Assembly: GCA_033439795.1 (NCBI GenBank) | Contig: JAUTDP010000002.1 | Coordinates: 5,270,001-5,334,000 of the forward strand | From: Sordaria brevicollis | Lineage: Eukaryota; Ascomycota; Sordariomycetes; Sordariales; Sordariaceae | DNA length: 64,000 nt | Direction of reading: 5' to 3' | Shown here: piece by piece, positions 22,793 to 34,491 of the stretch | Layout: every line of letters starts with the position of its first letter | How positions within the stretch are numbered: position 1 is the stretch's first letter | Notes under the pieces: generated by a model | Told to the model about the DNA's origin: nothing | Databases searched by the model: none | Seen by the model: only the letters and a program-made list of their open reading frames with translations | Made by a program: the position numbers and the translations under genes

Positions 22793-25700
22793 CTTGTCGA
22801 CGTCGATGTTATGGAGTGTCGAGTCGGAGGTGGGCGGGAGAAGGTGAACAGAGTAGCATCAGCAGTGCGACAGAAGAGTGACTGCTGGCGCAACGCGACA
22901 AGAAGGGGGGAGATCTGGGGTGTTATAAACCATGGGTAACAAGACGGGCGGGGCAAGACATGTGTGTGTAAGGATAAGGTTGACGGCAGGGGCCTCGTTC
23001 ATGTCCTCTCCCGTCCTCTCCCGTCCTCAGCCCAGAATCCGGTAATCTTGGTGAGCCCCTCGTTCATCCAACCTAATCGGCGTGCGTGGGTGTACTCTGT
23101 GTTTCTGAGACGGCATCTACATTGGTCCCTAGAGGTACCTTATCTCAAGCAGCGAGTTACCTAGTACATGCAGCGGGCTAGAGACTGGCGAGGGCACGTA
23201 CCCATGGTCCTATGGCTTTGCATCTCCTTTGTTACACTGGGCCGGGGTGGTTGTCGGTGTCTCATATTACAAGCCAGCCATTGCCGGGTAGCACGCCACC
23301 AGTGTGCATGGGCTAATGCCCTTGGATATGAGACAGGAGCCAATGGGCGTAATCTGGTGAGAGATATATCGCCGTAAGACAGTCCAAGGACCACCACACT
23401 TGCTGCCAAGCACAGCCTTGGTGTTGAACGAGTTCACCAGTCCAAGGAGGACCAGCTGGGGTCATGGCGTACGAGGCTGTGTGGTGCTGTGTGGGGGGTT
23501 GACTTGATGATAACAGCTCCATTCTCGGCATAAGTAGTCCCTCCCTCCCTCCTCGAGACTCTTCTCCTTTGTTTGGGAGATGATGGAACGGGTATGCCGT
23601 AGATTGCGTGGTTTGAGAACATGTGCTGGGCTGCCATGTCCGTCACTGGACCGGAATACGGAACTTGGAGTGTTTCTTGGCCACCTTCACGCCACTGTCT
23701 TTAGCAGAGATGTCTGATATGATATCGTATCTGAAGTTCGAGGTGTTAGTGCCAAGTGAGAAAGAAGGGGGGTGAATAGGGCATTGTTCACTGGATGGGA
23801 TAACGGAGGACAGTGACCGATTCGGAACTTTGAACCGGGAATATTTTGCCAGTGTCAAAGTGCATCCGACGCATACTACCACTCTCCTAGGACACTTGAG
23901 AGAACCAGGACATGTGGTCTGGCCTCCATTGCCCTGTCAACCCAACATAGTGCCGTATTTCTCTTGATGTCTTTGTTTGCGAGTGCCCATGTGTTCACCA
24001 GTTCCCCTTCTTGTTGCTATTTTGCAATTGAGATGACACTTTGTCATGTCAAACCGACGGGGCTGATTCCGTGGCAGAGTGACACCAAGTTAGTAAGGCC
24101 AGACAGGAGGTGACAATAAAAGTGTAAAAAGATGATGGATGGGTATTGCTTGCCAGTCGATGGCCCATGTTGGGGTCGCACTGATTATCGGTTTCGGTGA
24201 TTGTTTCTGGAACACATGCCGTCCCTCTTCGTTCTCGGCTCGGACGGGATGACCGCCAGTTGGCAATTGACAAACAGACAGCCCGACTGGACACTGCTCT
24301 GCCACTCGGTTATTCAGCCAGGAAGGAGGTCATCGTCACGGTTCGCAATTGCTCCTGCCATCAAACGACACTGCCTCCCACGTCCCGTCGTCGTGTCTTA
24401 TCATTTGACGTCGCGTGATTGGGTTGAAGAGGAGGTGAATGGTTCCCATCCGGGGAAGGTACGGGAAAGCCAGAAAGCCACTCTGATGCCAAGAACCCCA
24501 GACTGGAAGGTGCGCTAACATCACTAAACAGGGATCCAATCAGGGGCACCCTATCTACTGAAGCCCCTAAAAGCGGGCGCTACCTGCAGCATCCACTCTT
24601 CACTTCAGCCAAGCCGGGCGCCTTCCTGTCATCCGACCTTTCTCTCGACTTTCATTCGATCCTTCCTCCATTCAAGCTTTTCTTCCAAGACGAACCAAGC
24701 CGGGACAAGAAAAGTCAAGAGACGCCAAAAGGCGATCAACCACGATCAAGCAACGGTCGACACAAAGGCAAGAGCAGACAAGCTTTTTGGAAGGCAGGAG
24801 GAAGGGACGGGAGACCATTGATCGAGCGATCAGGTAGGTAGGAGTGCCCGCTGCCCAGTACTGGTAATCCCTCCCCTTTCCCACTCACTCGCTGGAAAAG
24901 AAGGACTCCGATTCGTTCCTTTCCCGACATTCTTGCCATTCCTGCCTTTTGGGCGGCCAACAACCCGCTCGATGCCGACGACATTGCCCCCCCCAAAAAT
25001 GAAGCTCGTGATTCGCGACGGCCGACGATACCGTATCCTACGCCTACCTTATCACGAACTTGTCCCATTTCAGCCAGGGCAGCCTTCCATCTCTCACCCC
25101 CATTCCTCGCTTGGCCAATGTCGTCACGCTTCCTCTTCTCTTATTGTGATAAGGAACAACTTAGCGTGGAATCCGTCATGCTCGAGTCTAGAATGTGTCT
25201 CTTTCTGGACATGAAATCGAAACACTTTCCTGAACCACTTCCAACCTCCTGCGACTGAACTTTTCACGATCACCATGACTTGTCGAATTTGAGTCTATGA
25301 AATACCCGTCAGTAGCCCCTTTTCTTGTGTTTCCATTGTTCGGGACAGTTATTATGCCCAGCCCGGGGTATATTACACTCAATCCACCAACAATGTCCTT
25401 CCATTCGACAACGGCTTCAACCATACAAATGAAGCCATTCACCAAATAGATTGGGTGCCATGGCTTGCATCCCAACCATTACATGCCTTGATGGTCACCA
25501 CTCACCCACCAGGGGCAATTCTCCTCATTCCATTTATGCGCACTCTCTTGGTATCCCGATCACCCCCCTTGTTCTGCCTGGTTTCCTTTACCGTTCGTCG
25601 CATGGAAGAGTTACCTCGAACCAAAGTTGGAAACGAGAGGATTGGTGTCGGACTGTGGTGCAACCCCAAGCGGCAACCGAATGTCTTCGCTTTTCCTCCC

Positions 25701-28308
25701 TTCAATAATTCACCTGCCTCAACCCGTAAGAACCGTCAGCAAGCGAGCTGCAAACAGACGGCAACCTGCCTCGTTCTCACGCATTCCAGAATGTGGCCTT
25801 TCACGTTGGACTGAAAAGAGTTCTGATACCTTACTTGACGGGCATTCTTTGCATTGGCTGAATCACACAAACATGGCGGCATGGAGCCGTTGCTGGCCGC
25901 CTTCATGTTGTGTGTCGACGGTTTGGTGGACCAACACCACGTACAACGCACGAGTGGCAGCCCGACACGAAAACCAGATCTATGGAACCGTCAGACGGAA
26001 AATGGTGTTTGACAGTTGGATATATCTTACCTACGGATACGCAGCTCGGTTCTTGACAGGCTTGAGTGACGCCCAGTTGTAGAGGCTAGACTGTGCTGAC
26101 TGTATGTCTCATTCTCATCTTCACCGTCCCTGACCGTTGTGTTCACATCTCGATCAGTGAAAATCACTCTTTCTTTACTGTGCCATCTTCACAAAGGACC
26201 TAACGGTCAAGTGTCATCTACCGCAACCCTGAAGTTTTCTTTTCTTCTTCTCGCCTCTTTTGGTGATTTCGTTTCACTTGTTCTCAAAGTTTTCGAATTT
26301 TCGCGAAATTTTTCGTTTTCACGGTTCCAGAAGTCAACCAGCTCCAGAGGCCCAGAGACGGATTGGACATTTGACGGGTCCTCGGTCTACCTAGAGCCTC
26401 GGACATCTATTGTCCAATACTCATCCGGGCTATTATAAGCATGAAAGATCCTCAAGTCCGAGGCGAGGTGTTCAGGCGAGGTGCCACAAAATACACGACA
26501 CCTGCCCGTTACGTCCATGGCGTGCCAGTCATCCTCAAGGCTTCGCATCGAGGCAGACATTGGGCTGTGTTGCCACACATGTATGTACAGAACTCAGCTC
26601 CCCATAATGTCACCTCGGGGCACACACTGCAAGGCTATCTCAAGCGAGGCTTCGTGGGTTCCCGAACCCTTCTCTCTCACCGACGATGTCATCCATGAAT
26701 GTACTTATCATCCGTGGTTGGGCACGGCCGACTCAGCGACTATGCTAGGGCATTTCAGGTCCCACACACCCACAATAACATATCATGAATGATCATTAAA
26801 CCATTCAGCTCTTATTTTGCGGGGATCTGGATGGGTGAAACTCTCACATGTGTATAGGAAGAGTCCGCGTGTGTAATACCTGTACAAACGTTGCCTAGGT
26901 GGTGAGAACGAGATCTCGGTCGGATCTGGTCATCAGTAACTCATCGGAATAATTGTGTGGCTTACTCAACTGTACGAACATCTACGAACGGATAAAGTGT
27001 GTTTGGCAGAGCTAGATTCGCACTCGTCGAAATCGGCCTCTCGGTGACCAAATCGCGTGCCTTCCAACTTTGCCGCCAACTACCCGCACATTCGCTTACA
27101 CCGACCACCTACCCGGCCCGGCAACCTTCCACCAAGCACCAGGCACCTTCCACCAGGCACCAACGGGTATATATACCAGATCTTTCACCCCTTCTTTCAA
27201 CATTTCCCATGGGACCACAAATGGTCAAGCGGTTCAGCGGGGCGCACGTCTAATTCAATCGGGCGGGTGGTTTGGCTCTCAAGGCCTCACCCGTTCGATT
27301 CACGACCACGGCAAGACAATTCTCCCTCTTGAAAGGGAGAGTTACACTTGCCGCCCCCCGCCGCCTCCCCCGGGGGAGCAAAGTCCTCCCCCAGTGCGCC
27401 CCGCTGGGCGCTTGATTTGTCTCATCAATTTTTTTGGGCTCTTTTTCTGGCTCTTTTGGCTCTTTTTTGTCCGTTGCTTTTGGGTGAGATTGGTTGCGTG
27501 CTACTTTTTAAGGGGCTGCGCGAGGTTTGGAGATGGTATTGACGTCGAAGTTAAGGTTGAGATAGGTTTGGGACGACGGTTGCCGTCGCAAAATTAACGA
27601 AGATACCAAGCACATCTTTCACTAACAGGCCATTTGTGAGAGAGATAGATGAATACTTACAGGATGCTAAAATAATATTGAGAGACGGAATGAATGAAGA
27701 GTTCCCAAGTGTCTGGAGGTTGAAGATGGGAAAGATGATGTGCACATGGCAATCAAGATGTCCGATGTTCTGCGGCCGGCAATTCTGTATGAAAATGCCT
27801 GCCGGGATGAGTTGGCAAGCTAATCAACCAATCACAGCTTGCAATGTATCCCCCGCATCGATTGAGCTCGGCAGCATAGCATCGTCATGTCCTTTGTAAA
27901 CAAACGGCTGACGATATTCACAGTTTGGACAACAGGACGGTTAATATTGTTCAAGGACTCTGTTCATATCCGAGAAAGAAAACTGTTTCCAGAACCTTAA
28001 ACATGTCTTCTCGGCGTTCTCCCGGAGCTCTCGGCGAGTTTCCGCAGTGGAGTTTTGGATGATCTTCGGGGCCCGGGAGGGGTAACCACGCGCGCCGGGG
28101 GGAACGGTGTTCCTTTTGGGAATGGGGTCAAAAGTGGGCTCGGCAATGAACGCGTGGGAGACGGAGCTGTCTATGTTTGATCGATGACGCCGTAGCCAAG
28201 CTTACAAATCGGGAGCTTTCCATCTCGGTCACTGTTGAATAATTCTTTTCCCCTCTTTCTCCTGGTATCACCAAACAACCCAACACCACCAACACAACGA
28301 ACATCACA
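22793..28308. other. 5.5 kb gene-poor region
   Basis: Many short open frames exist on both strands but none shows a domain, a credible splice chain or steady coding composition. The left end holds the permease promoter. From about 24560 a CT-rich leader-like stretch suggests a transcription start for a non-coding transcript, but this is weak. At 27166-27440 a palindromic TATA-like element, several perfect hairpins and T-runs cluster (separate entry). Confidence 0.5.
27200..27440 (+). ncRNA. Candidate structured non-coding RNA
   Basis: Within 220 bases, five separable hairpins can be drawn by eye: GACCA/TGGTC (27213-27226); GGGCGGGTGG with TCACCCGTTC (27261-27296, with G-T pairs); a compound stem of CGGCAAG with CTTGCCG enclosing AATTCTCCCT/AGGGAGAGTT with a CTTGAA loop (27309-27353); CTCCCCCGGGGGAG (27364-27377); and GCGCCC-CGCT-GGGCGC (27395-27410). 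An AATTTTTTTGGG stretch (27427-27438) resembles an Sm-protein site, followed by more T-runs. GGTATATATACC at 27166-27177 could serve as TATA about 30 bases before the first hairpin. I do not recognise the diagnostic segments of U1, U2, U4, U5, U6, U3, RNase P or SRP RNA. Confidence 0.35.
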
Positions 28309-29240
28309 ATGGCCTCTAACCAACCGTCCAAGTGCTGCGTCGTCGGTTTTCGCCATGAGTAAGTACACCTCCGCGCTCCGTGCCCCAATGTTCGTGTGCG
28401 GCCATCCTCGCTAACAGCTTGCTTCCTTCCTTTCCTCCCAGGGGCGAACCCACCGGCTCCATGATCAAAGTCGCCGACAAATGGGACGCCTACATCGCCG
28501 CTCCCACCGGCGGCAGCACCCAGAAAAAAACCGGCAAAGCGCTCCTCTTCCTGCCCGACATCATCGGCATCTGGCAAAACTCCAAGCTGATGGCCGACCA
28601 GCTGGCCGCCCAGGGCTACCTGACCCTCGTCCTCGACATCTTCAACGGCGACCCCTTGCCGCTCAACCGGCCCGACGATTTCGATTTCATGGGCTGGATG
28701 ACCAAGGGCAGCGACGGCCAAAACCCGCATACCAAGGAGGCTGTCGACCCGATTGTTCAGGCGGCTATCAAGACGCTGAGGGAAGAGTATGGGGCGGAGA
28801 GGGTTGGTGCGTTGGGGTATTGTTTTGGTGCTAAGGTATGTCTTTCCTTTCTCTCTCTCCCTGTCGTTCCCATCCCCCAGTTGCTGATGATGTTGTGTCA
28901 ACAGTCCCTCGTCCGCCACATGACCACCACCCCCCCCTTCACCGGCATCGACGTCGGCTTCATCGCCCACCCTTCCTTCGTCGACGAGGAGGAGCTGGCG
29001 GCCATCAACGGGCCCCTGGCCATCGCCGCCGCCGAGACCGATTCCATTTTTCCGGCTGAGAAGCGCCACAAGTCCGAGGAGATCCTCAAGGAGAAGGGTC
29101 TTCCTTACCAGATTAATTTGTATTCGGGTGTGGTTCATGGTTTTGCGATGAGGGCGGATTTGAGCAAGAGGCAGGAGAGGTATGCGCGGGAGCAGGCGTT
29201 TGCGCAGGCTGTGAGCTGGTTTGGGGAGTATTTGGAGTAG
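28309..29240 (+). CDS. Dienelactone hydrolase family protein
   Basis: Three exons: 28309-28358, 28442-28835 and 28905-29240, giving 259 residues; introns GTAAGT...TCCCAG and GTATGT...CAACAG, the first with a CTAAC branch site. The fold is alpha/beta hydrolase. The nucleophile Cys144 sits in GYCFGAK, Asp194 in AAAETDSIFP and His226 in GVVHGFAMR, which is the Cys-Asp-His triad of dienelactone hydrolases. Early strands read ALLFLPDIIGIW and YLTLVLDIF. The bacterial prototype opens dienelactones in chloroaromatic breakdown; fungal members are cytosolic and mostly uncharacterised, so the substrate is unknown. There is no signal peptide. Confidence 0.92.
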
Positions 29241-29889
29241 ATTTAGGTACTGATACCCGGGGGTTGGATGATGGATGTTAGCGAGCGAGTTGAAATGTTG
29301 GTTACATGACCTTGTTTGAACCGCGGAGTTGTAAACTGTGACAAGTTTCAGTCCTTCAGGTGGAAGCCATGCTCCATCTCTCGTGTGCATGTCCAACCAA
29401 GGACCGGATGACAAAAGGGTGGAGAGCTGCTTTGTATAAAAGCTGGTTCGTTTGTCTCCATGGACATGCTGTTGATATCTGAATAGTCATATACTACCCG
29501 TTTCTGAAGAAGTACTGTTAAGCAGTCAGACGAGAAGTCAGTCAGCTTCGTGTCTCAAAGTAAACCATGAGGAGTCCTGATAAGGCTGGATGCTGACCTG
29601 ATAAGGCATGTTTCCGGGGGCCGGTTTACAGGGGTCTTCAGCGGCTCGTCAGTGGAGCTACCTTAACGGCCAGCAACCGCAACGTCATTGGTGCCAAGGC
29701 TAAACCCGCGTCGATCATCCACTTGTTCTTTCTGTCCGCCTCCCGTCGTCTCTTCCCGTCTTTAATCTTTTCAAAAGTTCACGATAACCACCTTGCTCCC
29801 GGCTCATCATGCGCCCAACATCATGAAGACACCGGACCAGTCATAACAACTATACTAAGCGCGGCAATTACCCCGCCCAGACGATAACC
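29241..29889. other. Intergenic between two plus-strand genes
   Basis: Holds the 3' flank of the dienelactone hydrolase and the promoter of the TAPT1-like gene. CT-rich sequence at 29725-29780 looks like a fungal core promoter or leader. No other feature is seen. Confidence 0.5.
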
Positions 29890-32800
29890 ATGGATGGCGA
29901 CACGGCGGTTCCAAATGGCGGGCAACAGAACGGCCACCGTCACCACGCCGCCGTCTCCAACCACCACAACACCGACACACAAGCACATGCTCCGACTGCG
30001 ACCATCTCAAGACCTCTCCAATCAACCGAAGTGAAGGCGAGCGTTGAAAATGACGACGTCGAGTCCAACACAGCATCAAGCCATCTCCCGTCGCCGCGTC
30101 TCACCGCCAACGACCTGGCAGCTCGAGCTGTCCACAACACCAAGCTACCGTCCACGAAAGCCACGAATGGCACCACGACACGAGACCATTCGAGCGATCG
30201 CCTTACCCCCGTTAAAGAGAGCTTGCCTTCTACGACCCCGACCGAACCCTTCGTCCCCTTTGCCCATCTCCCGACACCCGAGCCCGAGACCCAACCAACA
30301 ACAACAGCGCCGGCGCAACCTCTCAGTCCCACCAAGTCCAAGACAAGAAGCCGATCAGGAACAAAGACCGGAGGTGCCCACGATGGAGTTCGCCGTCTCT
30401 CTGCGTCCAAGATTCAAGAGCTGACTAACGCCCCCGAATCTCTACCCATTGCGACAGCTCCCGACCGCCAGCCCGCCGAGCCCACCTCTACCTTCTCACC
30501 AGCCCTCGCCGAAGTCAGCTCCAGACTCCAGTCGCAACTGGGACTCGCAACAAACGGAACTGGCCCAAACACTTCAAACACAAGAACATCACACCCACAA
30601 AGGCCAACAATCGCCCCGCGAACCGTGTCTACTCCACCGGTGAGCAGGCGCTTGACGGCCACCGCTGTCCAGCAACAGCAAACTCATCCAGCTCGGGAAC
30701 AAGCCGCAATCCGTCGCAACTCGTACCAGCCGAACCCTCGACCCCCGCCTCTTGACCTCGATGGAACAAGCAACTTTTATCCAGGCCCCGAACCCAAGGC
30801 CGGTCCTCCACCACGCCAACCCGAACCGGACCCGGCGCCTCCATCCCCGATACCACAGACGATCCCTCTACCGCCCATGTCAGTACCTACACTCTTGCAA
30901 CTTGAACTGGCTGGATCGCGACCGAGTCCTCTTTACATCCACCACTCGTACACAAGCGATATACCGTACGAGTCGAGCGCCATCAAGTTTGAGCGGCTAA
31001 AGAACTTTTTGGTTCTTCCCTTTGTTCTGGAGAGATCGATAACCTTTGGTGCTTTGGCTTGTCTGGATGCTTGGCTATGGACCTTTACAATCTTGCCTAT
31101 GCGCTTTGGAATTGCCGCGTCGATATTGCTTCAATGGTGGGGGTACGTTATTGGCAAGGAGACTCGATGGGTGGTGGGATTTGTGTGGTATGGTCTGGGG
31201 CGGATGTGGAAGCGTGGCCGTCGGGGACGGTCAGAGTCAGTTGCCAGTGCGGATGGCCAGAGATCGAGGAGTCAAAGTCGGGTACGGGAGCAGCCGGTCA
31301 ACAATACGACAAGTGCGACTGCGACTGGTGTTGATACCGGTCGACAACACCCGAACCTTCGCATGGCCCCTGGAACGAAGCCTGGTGGTCCCAGCCGCCG
31401 CGGAAGAGGCTACCTCGGTCATCGTCGGACCAAATCCAACCCATCCAATCTTACACATTACAACAAAGCTGACCTCCTCCAAGGCGCCGTTGTTATTGTC
31501 TCCTCCATAGCTCTCATGTCCCTTGACGCCTCACGCATGTACCACTCGATCCGCGCCCAGTCCGCCATCAAGCTGTACACCATCTACAACCTCCTCGAAG
31601 TTGGTGACCGTCTGCTGTCTGCTCTCGGGCAAGACATCTTCGAATGCTTGTTCAGCAACGAGACATTGTCAAGGGATAGTCTAGGCCGCAGCAAGGTTTT
31701 GCTTCCCCTCGGCATCTTCTGTCTGGCATTGGTATACAACATTCTGCATGCCGTCATCCTTTTCTACCAGGTTATCGCCTTGAACGTGGCTGTGAACTCG
31801 TACAGCAACACACTTCTCACACTTCTGATGAGCAACCAGTTCGTCGAAATCAAGTCTGCCGTGTTCAAGCGGTTCGAAAAGGAAAACACCTTTCAGATGG
31901 CCTGTGCCGACATTGTCGAGCGGTTCCAGCTGTGGATCATGCTGCTGATCATCGCCATGCGCAACGTCGTGGAAGTGGGCGGGCTTAGTGTGCCCGGCGC
32001 TGGCAGCGAGGATGCAGGGCCGAGTTCCTTTCCGCTGCATACGGCGAGTATACTCCCCGCCAGCTTTACGCTTCTTCCGAACTGGCTGTGGAGCGGAGAG
32101 GTGTTGAGTCCGTTTGTGGTGGTCATCGGCAGCGAAATGGTGGTGGACTGGATCAAGCATGCCTATGTGAACAAGTTCAACAACATCAAGCCGAATTTTT
32201 ATAGCAGGATATTGGATATCTTGTGTAAGGACTATTATACCAACGTGAGTCTTCTTTTCCCCCTTCTTTCACACATAAACTGACATTGAGGCAGGCCTTC
32301 GTCACCCCCCAACTAACCCGCCGCCTCGGCCTCCCCCTCCTACCCCTATCCTGCCTCTTCATCCGCGCCTCCTTCCAAATCTACAACATGTTCGTCGCCG
32401 TGCACGTCCCCACCCCCCTCCCACCATCAACACAAACCTCCCTCTCAGTCGACTCCGCCACGCCCTCCCCCGCCATGCTAGCCGCTCTAGACCGTCTAGA
32501 CAAGAAAATCCGCATTGCTTTGGGCAGGGCAGTCTACGGCTACCCCTTTGGCGAAGAATCCTCCGGCGGCGGTGGACTAGGCGATAACATCACCGCTTCC
32601 TCCTCCCCTCCTCCAGTCGGAAGTGACACCCCCGAAGCCACCGGTCCCGGTCTGGCCACTTACATCTGGCATTCTGTGTCAAGATACCTACCAGAGTGGA
32701 AATGGACCTCTGACGACGTCATAGCTTTTTTGACCATGATAACCGTGTTCCTGCTCATCTTCCTCGTCCTCTTAATTTTCAAACTACTTCTCGGCATGTG

Positions 32801-33152
32801 GCTCTTGCGATACTCACGTAACAGATACGCGAGGATGAAGCTCAAGGAAGCTGCCATTGCCGCCGGGCAGGCAGAGAAGGAAAGTTTTGAGACGAAGGGG
32901 AAGAGGGTGGGTGGGTATGGACAGGTGGAAGTGGGCGAGGAGAGGAGGAGGTGGATTTTTGCTGATGATCCCAAGGGGCTGGCTAAAGTTAGGGAGAGGG
33001 AGAGGGTCGCGGCGGAGAAGGAGAAGGGGAAAGGGAAAGGGGAAAAGGGAGGGGGAGGGGGAGGAGGAGGAGGAGGAGGAGGAGGGGGGAAACAGGAAAA
33101 GGATTTGGGAACGGTGATGAGGTATGAGATGATTGCTAAGAGGATTTGGTGA
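29890..33152 (+). CDS. TAPT1/Emp65-type eukaryotic membrane protein
   Basis: Two exons, 29890-32244 and 32295-33152, joined by a 50 bp intron (GTGAGT...GGCAG), giving 1070 residues. The first 340 residues are Thr/Pro/Ser-rich and probably disordered. The conserved part begins at SDIPYESSAIKFERLKNFLV and includes DLLQGAVVIVSSIALMSLDA, SIRAQSAIKLYTIYNLLEVG and FVVVIGSEMVVDWIKHAYVN, diagnostic of the family that holds human TAPT1 and yeast Emp65. Several membrane helices are visible. Yeast Emp65 works with Slp1 at the endoplasmic reticulum in protecting folding proteins; the same role here is inference. The C-terminus is Lys/Glu/Gly-rich and ends with a poly-Gly run encoded by a GGA/GGG repeat at 33048-33090. 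Confidence 0.9.
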
Positions 33153-33279
33153 GGTTGTATTAGTTTATGGAGAATGGGGGGGTATGTCGGTAACAGTGTA
33201 CATCAATATAACGACTATATGATTCTGTATATCTTCTTACATTAACTACCTATCCAACTATATTCTGCCAAAACACCAT

Positions 33280-34491
33280 CTACTCCTTCCCCTCAACCGG
33301 TCCCCAGGTCCTATTATGCGGCCAATACTCAACCTCCTCCACCCCTCCCTTCTCCTCCTTCGTCTTTAGTCCATCCCGCAAATCCCTCAAAAACCTCCAA
33401 TGCCCCTTCTGCACCCACCCCTTCTTGACAAAGTCATTCATCGTCTCCGGATAAAAATCCACGACATCCAGTAGCGAATCATCATGCGCAATCGCCACAA
33501 ACACATTCTCCAACGCATCCGGCTCCTGCAGTTTTCCCGCCGTCTCAATCGTCTGCTCCACATCATGATGCCACGCCTCCCCCCTCGCCGCCTCGTAAAA
33601 GCTCCTTGTCGGTAACTCCGGCTGGGGTAGCAGCTTCGCGATTGCCGCCCCCGGGCATTTGGAGTCGCACCCCGCCGACAGCGGCAGGAAGGGGTTAGGT
33701 GAGATCTCCTCCGGCAGGGGTTTGTATAGAGAAGGCCGAATCTCGCCAACGTGATGAACCGCGTCACCACCAAGACAGATGAAACTGTCGTACCCATCTT
33801 TTTCGACAGAGGTAACGCGGGCGAGGCCGCACATGTGACCTATGGCGTGGCCGGGCGCGTCGAGGAGGTAGAATGAGCCGTCGGAGAAGTAGTCGATTGC
33901 GGGGAACTGGCCGATTTTGAGGCGGGGCCAGGATTTTCCGTCGGTGGCGGCGGGGGTGAAGTCGACTTCGATTAGTTCCCGACCCTCGTAGTCTGATTCC
34001 AAGATGGGACTGTCCGGGTTGCTCGGGTAGCCCGGGAGGAGACCGGCTTTGAACCCCGGCCCTACTATAAGGGAGGCTTGCGGACCGAGCGTGGTGACGT
34101 CGCCTGTGTGATCAAAGTGGTAGTGGGACCATACCACCGCTTCGATCTTTTTTGTGTCAAACCCATTCTCCTTGAGAATATCAGCAACGTTTTTTTGTGC
34201 TGATAGCGTCCAGTTGATTTCCTTAAAGTGGTGGAGGAGGGCCGGTGGCATGTTTTCAGTGTCCTTGCGCAGGCCGTTGTCGAAGAGGAGAGAGCGGTTC
34301 GTGGTGGGGTGCTGGATTAGGAAGGCGAAGATGGGTGCTGCTAGGTAGTCGTGGCCGGGCTGGGGAGGGGAGACGAAGGCGCGGGCGGGCACGCCGTGGA
34401 TGGTGGCGGTGGTGTTGATGATGGAGACGGTGACGGTGGCGCCGCCGGAGGGGGAAGGGGGGAGGGAGAGGTTGGGGGTGGGGGGAGGCAT
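33280..34491 (-). CDS. Metallo-beta-lactamase fold hydrolase (lactonase-like)
   Basis: Single exon, 403 residues from ATG 34491 (MPPPTPNLSLPP); an in-frame ATG at 34584 would add 31 Thr/Pro-rich residues. The zinc-binding motif is SHYHFDHTGD (His123, His125, Asp127, His128), then His215 in DAPGHAIGH and Asp243 in CLGGDAVHH complete the usual second-shell ligands. The layout (FAFLIQH, LLFDNG before the motif) resembles the N-acyl homoserine lactonase-like branch common in fungi. No signal peptide. The reaction is probably hydrolysis of a lactone or ester, but the substrate cannot be read from sequence. It is convergent with the TAPT1-like gene, 127 bases away. Confidence 0.88.
   Translation of the reverse strand: MPPPTPNLSLPPSPSGGATVTVSIINTTATIHGVPARAFVSPPQPGHDYLAAPIFAFLIQHPTTNRSLLFDNGLRKDTENMPPALLHHFKEINWTLSAQKNVADILKENGFDTKKIEAVVWSHYHFDHTGDVTTLGPQASLIVGPGFKAGLLPGYPSNPDSPILESDYEGRELIEVDFTPAATDGKSWPRLKIGQFPAIDYFSDGSFYLLDAPGHAIGHMCGLARVTSVEKDGYDSFICLGGDAVHHVGEIRPSLYKPLPEEISPNPFLPLSAGCDSKCPGAAIAKLLPQPELPTRSFYEAARGEAWHHDVEQTIETAGKLQEPDALENVFVAIAHDDSLLDVVDFYPETMNDFVKKGWVQKGHWRFLRDLRDGLKTKEEKGGVEEVEYWPHNRTWGPVEGKE

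Noticed and set aside
27070..27597. A 175-codon frame on the plus strand across the hairpin cluster
   Set aside because: It is made of simple repeats, palindromes and a Phe/Trp/Leu-rich stretch from T-runs, with no domain or splice support.
27640..27670. ATACTTACAGG, similar to the 5' end of U1 snRNA
   Set aside because: It matches only about eight bases of the usual ATACTTACCTGG, lies downstream of the hairpins and has no U1 stem-loops after it.
28128..29414. A 428-codon open frame on the minus strand
   Set aside because: It lies antisense to the dienelactone hydrolase, whose introns and catalytic triad are clear. The frame reads as the reverse of GC-biased codons and has no domain.
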